64,000 nucleotides of DNA from Ewingella sp. CoE-038-23 (GCF_040419245.1 NZ_JAZHOH010000001.1:3038001-3102000); one strand, 5' to 3'. Positions 43,732-52,628 are shown, counted from the first letter of the stretch. Notes: generated from the letters alone by a model not told the origin. Translations and numbers: made by a program.

Positions 43732-44117
43732 GGAAATATCCTTATTATTATTAATCCAAAGGTCAAGCATCCTTAATCCATCGCATTATGCCAATGTAAA
43801 TTTGGTTTACAATAAATTTCCTTTTCTTTACGAAGCGAAATAACCTACCTAAGTAAAATTAACAACTTATGGATTAGGATTATTCTTATAAAGCAGCCAT
43901 TTGTGCTACAAACCCTTGCAGAACGGGCCATCTGGTCGGCAAAAGGCCAAAATCCAATTAGAAAAAAACAACTGTTTTCGTCACGAGTTCCTCATGGTAA
44001 ATCGTCATTTATCCTTAGAGATATATAAGGTTAAATAATATTTTGCAGTGAAATCATTCGATGAATGTGTGAATGAAAAGAATTTCTGCTCTGGGCGCGC
44101 CTATTATTAGTCGGGGA
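43732..44117. other. cdiB-csgC intergenic interval
   Basis: 386 AT-rich bases that must hold the cdiB promoter and the end of the csgBAC transcript. I see the palindrome at 43795-43811 but no strong csgC terminator and no open frame worth calling. Confidence 0.5.
43795..43811. promoter_or_regulatory. TGTAAA-N5-TTTACA palindrome upstream of cdiB
   Basis: A perfect 6-5-6 inverted repeat (TGTAAATTTGGTTTACA) about 63 bases before the cdiB GTG start, where a regulator of the CDI operon could bind. The binding protein is unknown. Confidence 0.45.
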
Positions 44118-44447
44118 TTAACTATTATTTGGCACAATGATTTGCCTCTCCAGCCTTAAGCCTTGACCATCGGTTAACGTGACCGTCACCTGGGTCCAAT
44201 CCCCTTTTTGCATCGCGATGCGCATCTGCCCGAGAGAGAGGGTTTTGTTCGCGGCGAGGTTGATACTGCCCTGCTGGCGGCTGGTGCTCTGCCCCTGCTC
44301 GGCGCGATGTGAGACGGCAATGGAAACCTGACAGGTGCAATTTTGGCTCAGGGTCGCCATGGGCCGGACAATATAGACATCGGCTTCAGTTTGGGTGTCG
44401 AACCACAGTTGGTTCGACATGACGGCGGCAATCAACAATAGCTGCAT
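44118..44447 (-). CDS. csgC: CsgC, periplasmic curli amyloid inhibitor
   Basis: A 109-residue periplasmic Ig-fold protein (E. coli CsgC is 110). It has a short signal sequence and keeps the Cys-x-Cys motif (NCTCQVSIAV). CsgC stops CsgA polymerising inside the cell. A strong AAGGAGG site precedes the ATG. It is the third gene of csgBAC, after csgA, with a strong hairpin in the gap. Confidence 0.9.
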   Translation of the reverse strand: MQLLLIAAVMSNQLWFDTQTEADVYIVRPMATLSQNCTCQVSIAVSHRAEQGQSTSRQQGSINLAANKTLSLGQMRIAMQKGDWTQVTVTLTDGQGLRLERQIIVPNNS

Positions 44448-44465
44448 CGTTCCTCCTTATATAAA

Positions 44466-44493
44466 GCAAAACAGGGCATAGGCCCTGTTTTGC
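44466..44493 (-). promoter_or_regulatory. Stem-loop in the csgA-csgC gap
   Basis: GCAAAACAGGG/CCCTGTTTTGC, an 11-base perfect inverted repeat with a short loop and no U tract. It probably acts on mRNA as a partial attenuator or a 3' stabiliser, making csgA transcript more abundant than csgC. Confidence 0.55.
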
Positions 44494-44528
44494 GACGAAC
44501 AAACTGCATGACAATAACGTCAGGGGAA

Positions 44529-44966
44529 TCAGTGCTGGCTAGCGTAAGCCTGATTGCCGGTACCGTACTGTTGGATATTCGCAAGACTGCCGTTGGCGTA
44601 TTGATTCGACTGCGCGTAGTTACCCGTACCGTTTTGGCTGATTTGGGTAATGCTGCTGCTGGCGGCCTGCAACACGTTGGCGTTGTTCCAGTCACCGGCC
44701 TGGGAGACTTTTACCAGACTGTTGTTGCCCGTTTGGTTGCTGCCAACTTTGTTTTGTGAGCCGCGCTGGTCAATCGACGTCAGCGATTTAGAGACGCCGC
44801 TTTGGTTAGCCTGAGCACGGTTAGCCGTACCAGCCTGATAAATTTGAATTTCAGCGTTCCAGTTGGTGGTCTGGAATACTGGCAGAGAAGAGGTTGGAGG
44901 CGTTGTTGCCAATGCACTGCCACTGATCACTAACGCAGATACTGCCACAATTTTCAAAAGATTCAT
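44529..44966 (-). CDS. csgA: CsgA, major curli subunit
   Basis: A 145-residue amyloid subunit. A signal peptide (about 1-20, ending GSALA) is followed by an N-terminal segment and imperfect repeats with the S/Q-x5-Q-x4-N-x5-Q pattern (IYQAGTANRAQANQSG, IDQRGSQNKVGSNQTG, VSQAGDWNNANVLQA, ISQNGTGNYAQSNQYA, IQQYGTGNQAYASQH). Secreted through CsgG and polymerised on CsgB to make adhesive fibres. The second gene of csgBAC. Confidence 0.92.
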   Translation of the reverse strand: MNLLKIVAVSALVISGSALATTPPTSSLPVFQTTNWNAEIQIYQAGTANRAQANQSGVSKSLTSIDQRGSQNKVGSNQTGNNSLVKVSQAGDWNNANVLQAASSSITQISQNGTGNYAQSNQYANGSLANIQQYGTGNQAYASQH

Positions 44967-45017
44967 GATGCTACCCCATTGGTTAAAGTTGGATGATCTT
45001 CATTTGAGACAAAGTGA

Positions 45018-45545
45018 TTAACGCTGTGTGACTCTGATCGCCATTCCTGACGAATTTTGTACGACACCGGCTGACCGGTCCGTACCACTTTGGCTAATTT
45101 GCGTCACGCTCCGGCTACCTCGCTGGAGAATAACGGCGGTATTGCCAAAATCTTTTTGTTCAATAGATGCAGAACTGCTATTTCCAAGCTGGGCAATCAC
45201 GGCGGTATTTTCACTGCCGCTTTGCATAATATCGGCCGCGTTGCCATTCCCTCGCTGATTAACAATCGCATTATTATCATTGTTAAATTGCGTAATATTC
45301 GCCCTATTGCTGTTCCCATTTTGTTGGGTAATAGCCGTATTGCCATTGCCTTTTTGCAAAATAAAAGCGGCATTGCCCGAGGATGAATAGCCCCCCACTA
45401 CGGCGTTATCAAACGAATTACTGTAATAGTAAATATCACTGGTGTTGGCGCTAAAGCCCAATTCACTGTGGGCGAGATCGTTCGGTTGCGCCATGATAAT
45501 AAGAGGTAATGAAAGCAGCGCAACGGTAAAAATCATTTTTTTCAT
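45018..45545 (-). CDS. csgB: CsgB, curli nucleator
   Basis: A 175-residue protein: signal peptide ending IIMA, then curlin repeats (LQKGNGNTAITQQNGNSN, ITQFNNDNNAIVNQRGNGN, MQSGSENTAVIAQLGNSS, IEQKDFGNTAVILQRGS, ISQSGTDRSAGVVQNSS) and the terminal IRVTQR as in E. coli CsgB (151 residues). The family's final repeat anchors the nucleator to the surface. It is somewhat longer than the E. coli protein. First gene of csgBAC, under CsgD control by analogy. Confidence 0.9.
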   Translation of the reverse strand: MKKMIFTVALLSLPLIIMAQPNDLAHSELGFSANTSDIYYYSNSFDNAVVGGYSSSGNAAFILQKGNGNTAITQQNGNSNRANITQFNNDNNAIVNQRGNGNAADIMQSGSENTAVIAQLGNSSSASIEQKDFGNTAVILQRGSRSVTQISQSGTDRSAGVVQNSSGMAIRVTQR

Positions 45546-46443
45546 ATTTCAGCCCTGATTGACTTTCTTCTGCATTATGAAAATGACAATCGACAAATAC
45601 ATCGAGAAAGCCAGAATTGTTTACTGGACGAATTGAGTATGGATAGTCGTAAAAATAAAAAACTCACTTGTAAGTCGTATTTTTAATTTAAGACTCATCA
45701 GAAAGCATGAGGAAAAGAGTAAAAAAACCCGTAATTCCATCAGTCTGGAGTTTCGAAAATATTTAATCAAGGTGCGTAACCAACCTAGAATCCGCTCAAC
45801 CTAATTTGTCATACAATTTATTAAATCTGTCATTGCCTGGATCAAATACTTAGCCTGCGAAGACGAAAAATTTCTCTCTGTCTATGAGGGTTACAGGTGA
45901 TATTGCGTATCCTGTCACCTTTTTTTAGAGGGTGAAGACTGCGAAGTAGCGTCAGATCACGAGGTCAAACCAGTTATGGAAATACTAAACCAAGACCAAT
46001 ATTTGAGATAAAGCAGAAGAAAAACTCACCTCATTAGCTTAAGTAGTACATCAAACTGCCCGCTAGGCGAATGAATTAGCAGTAGTTAGTTGCCAGTTTG
46101 AGGTAAACGTGCAGGAGGATAGGTTAAGGGCGTTTAACAGATTGGCTGCTTCTAATCACAACAGTGCGAAGTAAAATTTGCACATTTTCAGTTACATTTT
46201 GAAACACAAATAAGCCTTGATTTAGAGTGTCCAATGGATAGATTGATGATGTAGGAAAAATCCTATTTCTAATAATGACAAACTTGCGTGTGTAGTGGTT
46301 ATTCAACTTTTCCGATTTATTTACTTTTTTGGTTAATACGCCACGGGCTTGCACATGCTACATCCAGCAGCAAAGCAACCTATTTAATGCCTTCATTTAT
46401 AAGGCATCTGTAGGCTGTCAAAAAAATTAGGTGGGGTTTCATT
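45546..46443. other. csgB-csgD divergent regulatory region
   Basis: An 898-base interval between the divergent curli operons, expected to bind many regulators (CsgD, OmpR, H-NS, IHF by analogy to E. coli). It is AT-rich and contains a terminator-like hairpin at 45895-45926. A minus-strand open frame at 46124-46354 shows no ribosome-binding site or family resemblance and is not called. Confidence 0.6.
45895..45926 (+). terminator. Orphan terminator-like hairpin upstream of csgD
   Basis: AGGTGA/TCACCT (45895-45900 and 45915-45920) with a 14-base loop, followed by seven T residues. There is no plus-strand gene upstream of it in this interval, so it might end a small non-coding RNA or an early csgD leader transcript. 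Confidence 0.45.
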
Positions 46444-47094
46444 ATGACTAATGAAGCAATATTAAATAACAATCTTTTATTGTTAATTACTAAGCCGTCA
46501 CTTCAGGCCAGTGCTTTATTGCAGCAGTTAAAACATCAGTTAAGTGTAAACACTAAACTGCATAACATTAATAAGACACTAGAAGATGATTCATTAAACC
46601 AGGCACTCATATTGTTTGACATGATGGAAGCAGACCAGCGACAGGTTGTCTTATGGCAATCCGTCATTCGTCGCTATGACGATAATGTGAAGCTTTTATT
46701 ATTTAATACTCCGAGTGATTATCAGTTTAGAGAAATAGAAGCCTGGCCGCGCATTAGCGCCGTATTCTATAACTCTACCGAGGAAAATAAACTGGTTGAA
46801 GGTATTAATAACGTACTCAATGGAGAATGTTATTTCACGCAAGGTTTTGCCAGCTACCTCATTAGTCAATCAGGGCAATATCGCTATCTCGATCATAGTG
46901 AAACCGGCCTGACCCATAGGGAACAAGAGATCTTGAATAAGCTGCGCGTGGGCGCTTCGAATACTGAAATTGCCCGGCTGCTCTTTATTAGTGAGAACAC
47001 GGTCAAAACGCATTTATACAATTTGTTCCGCAAGCTTTCCGTCAAAAACCGGACTCAGGCCGTCTCTTGGGCTAACGACAATTTAAAGCGCTGA
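46444..47094 (+). CDS. csgD: CsgD, curli and biofilm master regulator
   Basis: A 216-residue LuxR/FixJ-type regulator (same length as E. coli CsgD). It has a pseudo-receiver domain, then a C-terminal helix-turn-helix (LTHREQEILNKLRVGASNTE and LFISENTVKTHLYNLFRKL). It activates csgBAC and cellulose genes. An AGGTGGGG site precedes the ATG. Start of csgDEFG; the csgE ATG follows one base after the stop. Confidence 0.95.
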   Translation: MTNEAILNNNLLLLITKPSLQASALLQQLKHQLSVNTKLHNINKTLEDDSLNQALILFDMMEADQRQVVLWQSVIRRYDDNVKLLLFNTPSDYQFREIEAWPRISAVFYNSTEENKLVEGINNVLNGECYFTQGFASYLISQSGQYRYLDHSETGLTHREQEILNKLRVGASNTEIARLLFISENTVKTHLYNLFRKLSVKNRTQAVSWANDNLKR

Positions 47095-47095
47095 C

Positions 47096-47485
47096 ATGAT
47101 GAAATCCGTCATCTGTCTGCTTTTCGGCCTGACATTAGTGTTAGGCCAGACTGCCAATGCGGCAGAAATTAAAGACCCTGGCTTGGTAACTGACCACACG
47201 GTGACCTCCGTGGGTCACGACTTCTACCGCGGTTTTGCTGATCGCTGGGATATTAATTATGCCGAGACAATCACCATCAGCGAACGGCCAAGCGCCCGCT
47301 GGGGAAGCTGGATAAGCATCAAGGTTGGGCAAGACACGCTGTATCAAATATTGCTGTTTCCCAACCGCCGCAATTTTAGCAAAGAGGTCGATACCGCCGT
47401 GGCCAGTGTGCATGAAGCCCTGTCACGCCGCCAAATCGACAAAGCCTTATTGGGCACCGGTGATCTCACCGGCGATGAATTCTAG
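47096..47485 (+). CDS. csgE: CsgE, curli secretion specificity factor
   Basis: A 129-residue periplasmic protein with a signal peptide ending TANAA. The mature part has SVGHDFYRGFADRWD and ERPSARWGSWISIKVGQ, matching E. coli CsgE (129). It caps CsgG and delivers CsgA. Two tandem ATGs occur at the start; the first follows the csgD stop by one base. Confidence 0.93.
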   Translation: MMKSVICLLFGLTLVLGQTANAAEIKDPGLVTDHTVTSVGHDFYRGFADRWDINYAETITISERPSARWGSWISIKVGQDTLYQILLFPNRRNFSKEVDTAVASVHEALSRRQIDKALLGTGDLTGDEF

Positions 47486-47494
47486 GAGCTTACC

Positions 47495-47899
47495 GTGAAA
47501 ATATCTGTCGCGCTTTTATCGCTGTTCCTTTTCTCCTCTCTCTCATGGGCGGGAAATATGGTGCACCAGTTTGTGAATCCCAACTTTGGCGGCAACCCGA
47601 ACAATGGTGCTTTTTTGCTGAATTCGGCCAATGCGCAGAACTCATACAAAGATCCCAACGGCTATAACTTCGATGCTTATAACCCGTCGGCGCTGGACAA
47701 CTTCACCTCTGCCTTACAGTCGCAGCTGCTGGGAACCCTGATGGGCAATGTGAATCAGGGCAAGCCGGGGCGGATGGTGACTCAAGATTTTATTGTCGAT
47801 GTGCAAAACACCGACGGTCAGCTGGTGATGAACGTCACCGATCGTAAAACAGGAAAGATTTCGACTATTCAGGTTCAGGGCATCAGTGGCTCTAATTAA
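47495..47899 (+). CDS. csgF: CsgF, curli surface-nucleation accessory
   Basis: A 134-residue protein: signal peptide ending LSWA, then the conserved [18 protein letters not shown] (which inserts in the CsgG pore) and the [14 protein letters not shown] and [17 protein letters not shown] segments. The start is GTG, with AGGAG 6 bases upstream. It couples secretion to CsgB nucleation at the cell surface. Confidence 0.94.
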   Translation: MKISVALLSLFLFSSLSWAGNMVHQFVNPNFGGNPNNGAFLLNSANAQNSYKDPNGYNFDAYNPSALDNFTSALQSQLLGTLMGNVNQGKPGRMVTQDFIVDVQNTDGQLVMNVTDRKTGKISTIQVQGISGSN

Positions 47900-47950
47900 A
47901 ACCAAAAAATTCACCTAAACATCGCCAATCACAGCAGCGGGAAGGCCACT

Positions 47951-48784
47951 ATGCGCAGTTTGTTTCTATTTCTGATGATTTTTGCCCTCACAGGGTGTTT
48001 GACTGCACCACCAGATCAAGCAGCAAAACCCACCTTGCTGCCGCGAGCCCAGAGCTATCAGGACCTGACTAACTTGCCACCGGCGCGCGGCAAGATTTTT
48101 GTCTCGGTTTACAACATTCAGGATGAAACGGGACAGTTTAAACCTTACCCGGCGAGTAACTTCTCCACCGCCGTGCCGCAAAGTGCCACCGCCATGCTGG
48201 TGTCGGCACTTAAGGATTCAAAATGGTTTATCCCTCTTGAACGTCAGGGGCTACAGAACCTGTTGAATGAACGCAAAATTATCCGCGCCGCGCAGGAAAA
48301 CGGCAGCGTGGCAGAGAATAATGCCCGCGCCCTCTCCTCACTGGTGGCGGCGAATATTTTGATTGAAGGGTCAATCATTGGCTACGAAAGCAATGTGAAA
48401 TCCGGCGGGGTTGGTGCCAGATATTTCGGTATCGGGGCCAGCACGCAGTACCAGTTAGACCAGATAGCCGTGAACCTGCGCGCCGTCGACGTCAATACCG
48501 GGGAAGTTCTGTCATCGGTAAATACCAGCAAAACCATTTTGTCTTATGAGGTGCAGGCCGGTGTCTTCCGATTTGTCGATTATCAACGATTACTGGAAGG
48601 AGAATTAGGCTACACCACCAATGAACCTGTGATGCTTTGCCTGATGTCGGCGATTGAAACCGGCGTGATTTATCTGGTGAATGACGGTATCAGCCGCAAC
48701 CTGTGGCAGCTACAAAATCCGCAGGACGCCAAGGCACCGGTGCTCGAAAAGTATAAGAACCTGATTGTCCCTATTGCCTCTTAA
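47951..48784 (+). CDS. csgG: CsgG, curli secretion channel lipoprotein
   Basis: A 277-residue outer-membrane lipoprotein (same length as E. coli CsgG). The lipobox is ALTGC with acylated Cys16. The channel-constriction segment FSTAVPQSATAML and the barrel regions IEGSIIGYESNVKSGG and ARYFGIGASTQYQLDQ match the family. The protein forms a nine-subunit export pore for CsgA and CsgB. Last gene of csgDEFG. Confidence 0.96.
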   Translation: MRSLFLFLMIFALTGCLTAPPDQAAKPTLLPRAQSYQDLTNLPPARGKIFVSVYNIQDETGQFKPYPASNFSTAVPQSATAMLVSALKDSKWFIPLERQGLQNLLNERKIIRAAQENGSVAENNARALSSLVAANILIEGSIIGYESNVKSGGVGARYFGIGASTQYQLDQIAVNLRAVDVNTGEVLSSVNTSKTILSYEVQAGVFRFVDYQRLLEGELGYTTNEPVMLCLMSAIETGVIYLVNDGISRNLWQLQNPQDAKAPVLEKYKNLIVPIAS

Positions 48785-48864
48785 TCTGGAGAAATTGATT
48801 CACGTTATCCCAGAAAATCGGATCCCCTGTAGCGTGATGACGCCGGGTTTTGGCAGTAGTTGGC

Positions 48865-48908
48865 GAAAGGAAACCCAACGATTGAGGCGGGTTTCCTTTC
48901 ATTTTTTT
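48865..48908 (+). terminator. Terminator of csgDEFG
   Basis: Perfect 12-base stem GAAAGGAAACCC/GGGTTTCCTTTC (48865-48876 and 48889-48900) followed by an A and seven T residues. It lies 80 bases after the csgG stop. Confidence 0.9.
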
Positions 48909-48929
48909 GCTCAGTATTGGTTCGAAATG

Positions 48930-49367
48930 TTATTCAGACTGCTGGTAATTATTGACCCGTTTTTTATCTTCCAGATTGAAATCCGGATCGAGATAAATAC
49001 TCAGGCGCTGAATCAACAGCTCATGAAATTCAAATACCGCGCAGAAGTGGTGACTTCCCGCCTCGGCCGTGGGCCAGCGTTCGCCGCTTTGCATCACGCC
49101 GCGCATTTGTCCCTCAACCACCAGCGTATCGCCATCGGTGATAAAGCGAAATTTATCCTGCATGTGCTGAATTTTATCGATTTCCAACGCGAAGCATTTG
49201 CCCAGTTCGCCCAGCGATGACTTTCCCTTTGCTGTACCAAATTTTGGGAAAAACACCTCAGTGTCCTCGGTAAACAGATCCAACAGTGTCGCATCTGCCT
49301 GATCCAGCTTGCTATAAAACTGTTTCACAATCTCTATACGACTTTTTTTTAGCGCGTCCTGTGTCAT
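48930..49367 (-). CDS. NTF2-like (SnoaL-type) protein
   Basis: A 145-residue single-domain protein. The N-terminal helix with VKQFYSKLDQADATLLDLF and the strands TEVFFPKFGTAKGKS, DTLVVEGQMRGVM and FCAVFEFHELLIQRLSIYLD have the cone-shaped NTF2 fold (as in ketosteroid isomerase and SnoaL). Substrate unknown. The ATG chosen follows GAGGGGAAAA; an ATG 7 codons upstream is less supported. Confidence 0.7.
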   Translation of the reverse strand: MTQDALKKSRIEIVKQFYSKLDQADATLLDLFTEDTEVFFPKFGTAKGKSSLGELGKCFALEIDKIQHMQDKFRFITDGDTLVVEGQMRGVMQSGERWPTAEAGSHHFCAVFEFHELLIQRLSIYLDPDFNLEDKKRVNNYQQSE

Positions 49368-49591
49368 TTTTCCCCTCTTATCACTCAATGAGTGAAATCT
49401 AAGACCACCTGACTAAGACTAGTGAAACGCTTCAATTTTGCTGCTTTCCCCTAAGATTTAAGATAACTCTCAGCAAATCGGCCCCTGCTGCCTTCAATTC
49501 ATGGTCTACAGTTAATGAGGTATGACACTTTTATTCATTGAAGTGCGTTGGGCTGGCATGTTGCTCGCCCTCCAGACAAAAGGAACTGCTT

Positions 49592-49840
49592 ATGTTTGAT
49601 AAAGCGAAAGATAAAGCTGAAGAGCTGGTTGGCAAAGGTCAGGAACAGTTTGGTCGCGCAACGGAAGATCATGGTCTGCAAGCAGAAGGCGTAGTCCGCA
49701 AAAATCTTTCTCAGGCATCCTATGCGGTGAACGACGCCGTGGATACCGTGAAGCGCCAAACCTCAGACAACCCAGTACCGGCCCTGCTTATTGCCGCCGG
49801 TGTAGGTTTCCTGCTGGCGAAACTGACAGGCCGTAAATAA
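49592..49840 (+). CDS. CsbD/ElaB-like stress membrane protein
   Basis: An 82-residue protein. The N-terminal half (MFDKAKDKAEELVGKGQEQF) looks like CsbD-family stress proteins. The C-terminal half ends in a hydrophobic helix NPVPALLIAAGVGFLLAKLT plus GRK, the arrangement of ElaB/YqjD proteins anchored at the inner membrane. An AAAGGA site precedes the ATG; an ATG 18 codons upstream is not supported. Probably induced in stationary phase or by osmotic stress, by family analogy only. Confidence 0.7.
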   Translation: MFDKAKDKAEELVGKGQEQFGRATEDHGLQAEGVVRKNLSQASYAVNDAVDTVKRQTSDNPVPALLIAAGVGFLLAKLTGRK

Positions 49841-49890
49841 TCAGCCTGTTTGCTCGATAAGCATGAGCAAGGCATGAATGTATGCCATAA

Positions 49891-49917
49891 AAAAACCCGG
49901 CCAATGCCGGGTTTTTT
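49891..49917. terminator. Bidirectional terminator between CsbD-like gene and higA
   Basis: CCCGGC/GCCGGG stem (49896-49901 and 49906-49911) with a CAAT loop, A residues on one side and T6 on the other. It serves the convergent CsbD-like and higBA transcripts. Confidence 0.88.
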
Positions 49918-49932
49918 GTTGTTCTTTTGGGG

Positions 49933-50298
49933 CTAACTGCTGGGTTTAATGAGGCTTTCTGCCGGAATGCCAAACAACGTATGCAACTTCCAAATCATCG
50001 CCAAGGTGAGTTTTCGTTTACCATTTAGCACCTCGTAAACCCGGTTTGTACGCCCGATGGCCGGCTGTAGATCCTTGGCGGTTAGGCCAGACTGCTCCAT
50101 CCTAAATTTGATTGCTTCAATAGGATCGGGCAGATCGACAGGAAAATGCTTAAGTTCATAAGCTTCAATCAAGGTGATCATCACCTCAAAGAAGTCCCCT
50201 TCAGGCGTGCCGGGCTCAGGCTCATTATCAAATAAAGGTGAGACGATTTTTAGCGCCGCGCGGTAGTCCTGCTCGTTCCGAATCGGATGAATGTCCAA
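49933..50298 (-). CDS. higA: HigA-type antitoxin (Xre helix-turn-helix)
   Basis: A 121-residue antitoxin. The N-terminal part (DIHPIRNEQDYRAALKIVSP) is typical of HigA, and a C-terminal Xre helix-turn-helix (LTAKDLQPAIGRTNRVYEVL, GKRKLTLAMIWKLHTLFGIP) binds the operon operator. I chose the TTG start (50298), 7 bases after GGAG and 4 bases after the higB stop. The frame extends 40 codons upstream inside higB, where ATG codons lack a ribosome-binding site. It neutralises the adjacent toxin. Confidence 0.85.
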   Translation of the reverse strand: MDIHPIRNEQDYRAALKIVSPLFDNEPEPGTPEGDFFEVMITLIEAYELKHFPVDLPDPIEAIKFRMEQSGLTAKDLQPAIGRTNRVYEVLNGKRKLTLAMIWKLHTLFGIPAESLIKPSS

Positions 50299-50302
50299 GG
50301 TT

Positions 50303-50605
50303 TCACTCCATCTCAATAGTATTGGCATCAACGCGGTCATATTGCCTATGCGTACCCATAAACTTGATGTAAATGGCACCAAATCGATAAGCAATGGCTG
50401 CGACCAATCGATAGTCATTACCCTTGATATTAAAAACGACTCGCCGGCTTTTTAAGATACTGGCGCTGCGGAATTGCTCCTTAATATGGTTGGGGGTAGT
50501 CCATTCAGCGTTTCTGACCTCATCAATCCATGCTTTCAACGGCTGTTCAGAGTCTGGATACGCAGTCCAAAAAGTTTTTAGCGTGCTGACTGAAATTATT
50601 TTCAT
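50303..50605 (-). CDS. higB: HigB-type mRNA interferase toxin
   Basis: A 100-residue toxin of the HigB/RelE superfamily. Motifs are LKTFWTAYPDSEQPLKAW, VVFNIKGNDYRLVAAIAYRF and IYIKFMGTHRQYDRVDANTI, the last including the conserved GTHxxYD. It cleaves translated mRNA at the ribosome. The toxin comes first in the operon, as usual for higBA. Confidence 0.88.
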   Translation of the reverse strand: MKIISVSTLKTFWTAYPDSEQPLKAWIDEVRNAEWTTPNHIKEQFRSASILKSRRVVFNIKGNDYRLVAAIAYRFGAIYIKFMGTHRQYDRVDANTIEME

Positions 50606-50675
50606 GCCCGCAAACTACTCCCAATATGGGACTACGATAAGCGTTTTGAGAGGATTTTGGAAGCCGCATTCCAGA

Positions 50676-50708
50676 AATAAAAAAGGCGCAGCATGATTGC
50701 GGCGCCTT
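50676..50708 (-). terminator. Terminator of alaC
   Basis: AAGGCGC/GCGCCTT (50683-50689 and 50702-50708), with a 12-base loop, followed on the minus strand by a U-rich run (A run at 50678-50684). It lies 19 bases beyond the alaC stop. Confidence 0.7.
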
Positions 50709-50727
50709 ATTCTAAAAGAAGGTTTTA

Positions 50728-51942
50728 TTAAGCTTTAGCCGGGAGCACGCCATCCGCGCGGAACATGGCTTTAATGCCGCGCACGGCCTGGCGGATACGG
50801 TCCTGGTTTTCAATCAGGGCGAAACGCACGTGGGTATCACCGTAATCACCGAAACCAATGCCCGGCGAGACGCAAACCTTGGCGTCGGCCAGCAGGCGCT
50901 TGGCGAATTCCAACGAACCTAAGTGCTCGTAAGCCGGTGGGATTTTGGCCCAAACGTACATTGAGGCTTTCGGGTTATCGACCATCCAGCCCGCCTCGTG
51001 CAGACCGCGAACCAGCACGTTGCGGCGCTGGCGATACTGCTCGGCGATATCTTTGACGCACTGCTGATCCCCTTCCAGCGCGGCGATGGCTGCCACCTGT
51101 AGCGGGGTAAAGGTGCCGTAGTCATGATAGCTTTTGATACGCGCCAGCGCGCTGACCAGCTCTGGATTACCGACCATAAAGCCGATTCGCCAGCCCGCCA
51201 TATTGTAGCTTTTCGACAGCGTGAAGAACTCGACCGCGATGTCCTTCGCGCCCGGCACCTGCATGATAGAAGGCGCTTTCCAGCCGTCATACACAATATC
51301 GGCATAGGCCAAATCATGGATAACCAGCACATTGTACTGCTTCGCCAGTGCGACCACGCGCTCGAAGAAATCCAGCTCAACGCACTGCGCCGTCGGGTTA
51401 GACGGGAAGCCGAGGATCATCATTTTTGGACGCGGAATGGTTTCGCGAATTGCGCGTTCCAGTTCAGCAAAGAAATCCACGCCGTCGGTTAATGGCACCG
51501 AGCGCACCTGCGCACCGGCAATCACCGCGCCGTAGATATGAATCGGATAACTTGGGTTTGGCACCAACACAGTATCACCGTGATCCAAGGTTGCCAGCAT
51601 CAGGTGCGCCAGCCCCTCTTTCGAGCCAATGGTGACAATGGCTTCGCTTTCTGGATCGATTTCAACCTGATAGCGATCGGCATACCAGCGGGAAATCGCA
51701 CGGCGCAGGCGTGGAATACCGCGTGACGTGGAGTAACCGTGGGTGTCTTCGCGCTGAGCCACCTGCACCATTTTCTCAACAATGTGCGGCGGGGTTGCGC
51801 CATCAGGGTTCCCCATACTGAAATCAATAATGTCTTCGCCGCGACGTCGCGCAGCCATTTTCAATTCAGCGGTAATGTTAAAAACATAAGGGGGAAGACG
51901 ATCGATACGCGTAAAACGACGTGGAGAACTGGAGTCAGCCAT
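50728..51942 (-). CDS. alaC: AlaC, alanine-forming aminotransferase
   Basis: A 404-residue class I PLP aminotransferase, near-identical over its length to E. coli AlaC (YfdZ), for example [20 protein letters not shown] at the start. The PLP-lysine lies in [20 protein letters not shown]. It makes alanine from pyruvate and glutamate. The neighbours ypdA/ypdB/glk match E. coli order. It is transcribed alone, with its own terminator. Confidence 0.95.
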   Translation of the reverse strand: MADSSSPRRFTRIDRLPPYVFNITAELKMAARRRGEDIIDFSMGNPDGATPPHIVEKMVQVAQREDTHGYSTSRGIPRLRRAISRWYADRYQVEIDPESEAIVTIGSKEGLAHLMLATLDHGDTVLVPNPSYPIHIYGAVIAGAQVRSVPLTDGVDFFAELERAIRETIPRPKMMILGFPSNPTAQCVELDFFERVVALAKQYNVLVIHDLAYADIVYDGWKAPSIMQVPGAKDIAVEFFTLSKSYNMAGWRIGFMVGNPELVSALARIKSYHDYGTFTPLQVAAIAALEGDQQCVKDIAEQYRQRRNVLVRGLHEAGWMVDNPKASMYVWAKIPPAYEHLGSLEFAKRLLADAKVCVSPGIGFGDYGDTHVRFALIENQDRIRQAVRGIKAMFRADGVLPAKA

Positions 51943-52073
51943 AAATTCCTCAAGGATACGTGAGCGCCCGGACCGTCCGAGCGACGCTTGCCGCGATGCA
52001 GCCTTCCAAGAACATATCTCAGGCAGAAAAAACTGTCGATACCCCAGACGACCTATTTTTAACCAACGAGAGA

Positions 52074-52628
52074 TTAACCTCGCGGATCGTCGGCAAGGAT
52101 CCCCAGCAGCCAGTCGTTATGCCACACCTCGCCAATGCGGTAGCTGTCGCGCAGGCAGCCTTCGAGCTGGAATCCACACTTCTCCAGCACCCTGCGCGAG
52201 GGGAAATTGCCCTCCAGCACGTTGGCCTGCAGGCGATGAAAACCGCAGGTATCAAAAGCAAAATCCAGCACGGCTTTCAGTGATTCAACGGCATACCCTT
52301 TCCCCTGATGCTCGGGAGAAATGATAAAACCCACCTCACCCTGCTGATAAGGCCGCCAGTCGGGGAAGAAGCCGGTCAGGCCCACCGCCGCGCCGGTTTC
52401 GCGTTCGCGGATCACCAGACAGAGCCAAAAATCAGCATAGCGATCCCAGTGCCCAAGGCGCTGTTCGAAGCGATTGCGAATTTGCGCGGGCGAGTCGATA
52501 TCACCAATAAAGCGCATCACCTCTGGCGTTTGGTACAGCTTCTGGAACAACCACCAGTCTTCATTTTCAATGGGTTGCATCACCAGCCGTGGAGTGGTGA
52601 GTTGCAAAGGTGTCAGAGTTTTCATCAT
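52074..52628 (-). CDS. GNAT-family N-acetyltransferase
   Basis: A 184-residue single-domain GNAT related to RimJ/RimL-type enzymes. It has [20 protein letters not shown], the acetyl-CoA-binding loop [20 protein letters not shown] and the [22 protein letters not shown] motif. The acceptor (ribosomal protein N-terminus or small molecule) cannot be told. It lies between alaC and ypdA and is divergent from ypdA. Confidence 0.85.
   Translation of the reverse strand: MMKTLTPLQLTTPRLVMQPIENEDWWLFQKLYQTPEVMRFIGDIDSPAQIRNRFEQRLGHWDRYADFWLCLVIRERETGAAVGLTGFFPDWRPYQQGEVGFIISPEHQGKGYAVESLKAVLDFAFDTCGFHRLQANVLEGNFPSRRVLEKCGFQLEGCLRDSYRIGEVWHNDWLLGILADDPRG

Noticed and set aside
46124..46354. 76-codon minus-strand frame in the csgB-csgD interval
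   Set aside because: No ribosome-binding site, AT-rich chance frame within a known regulatory region.
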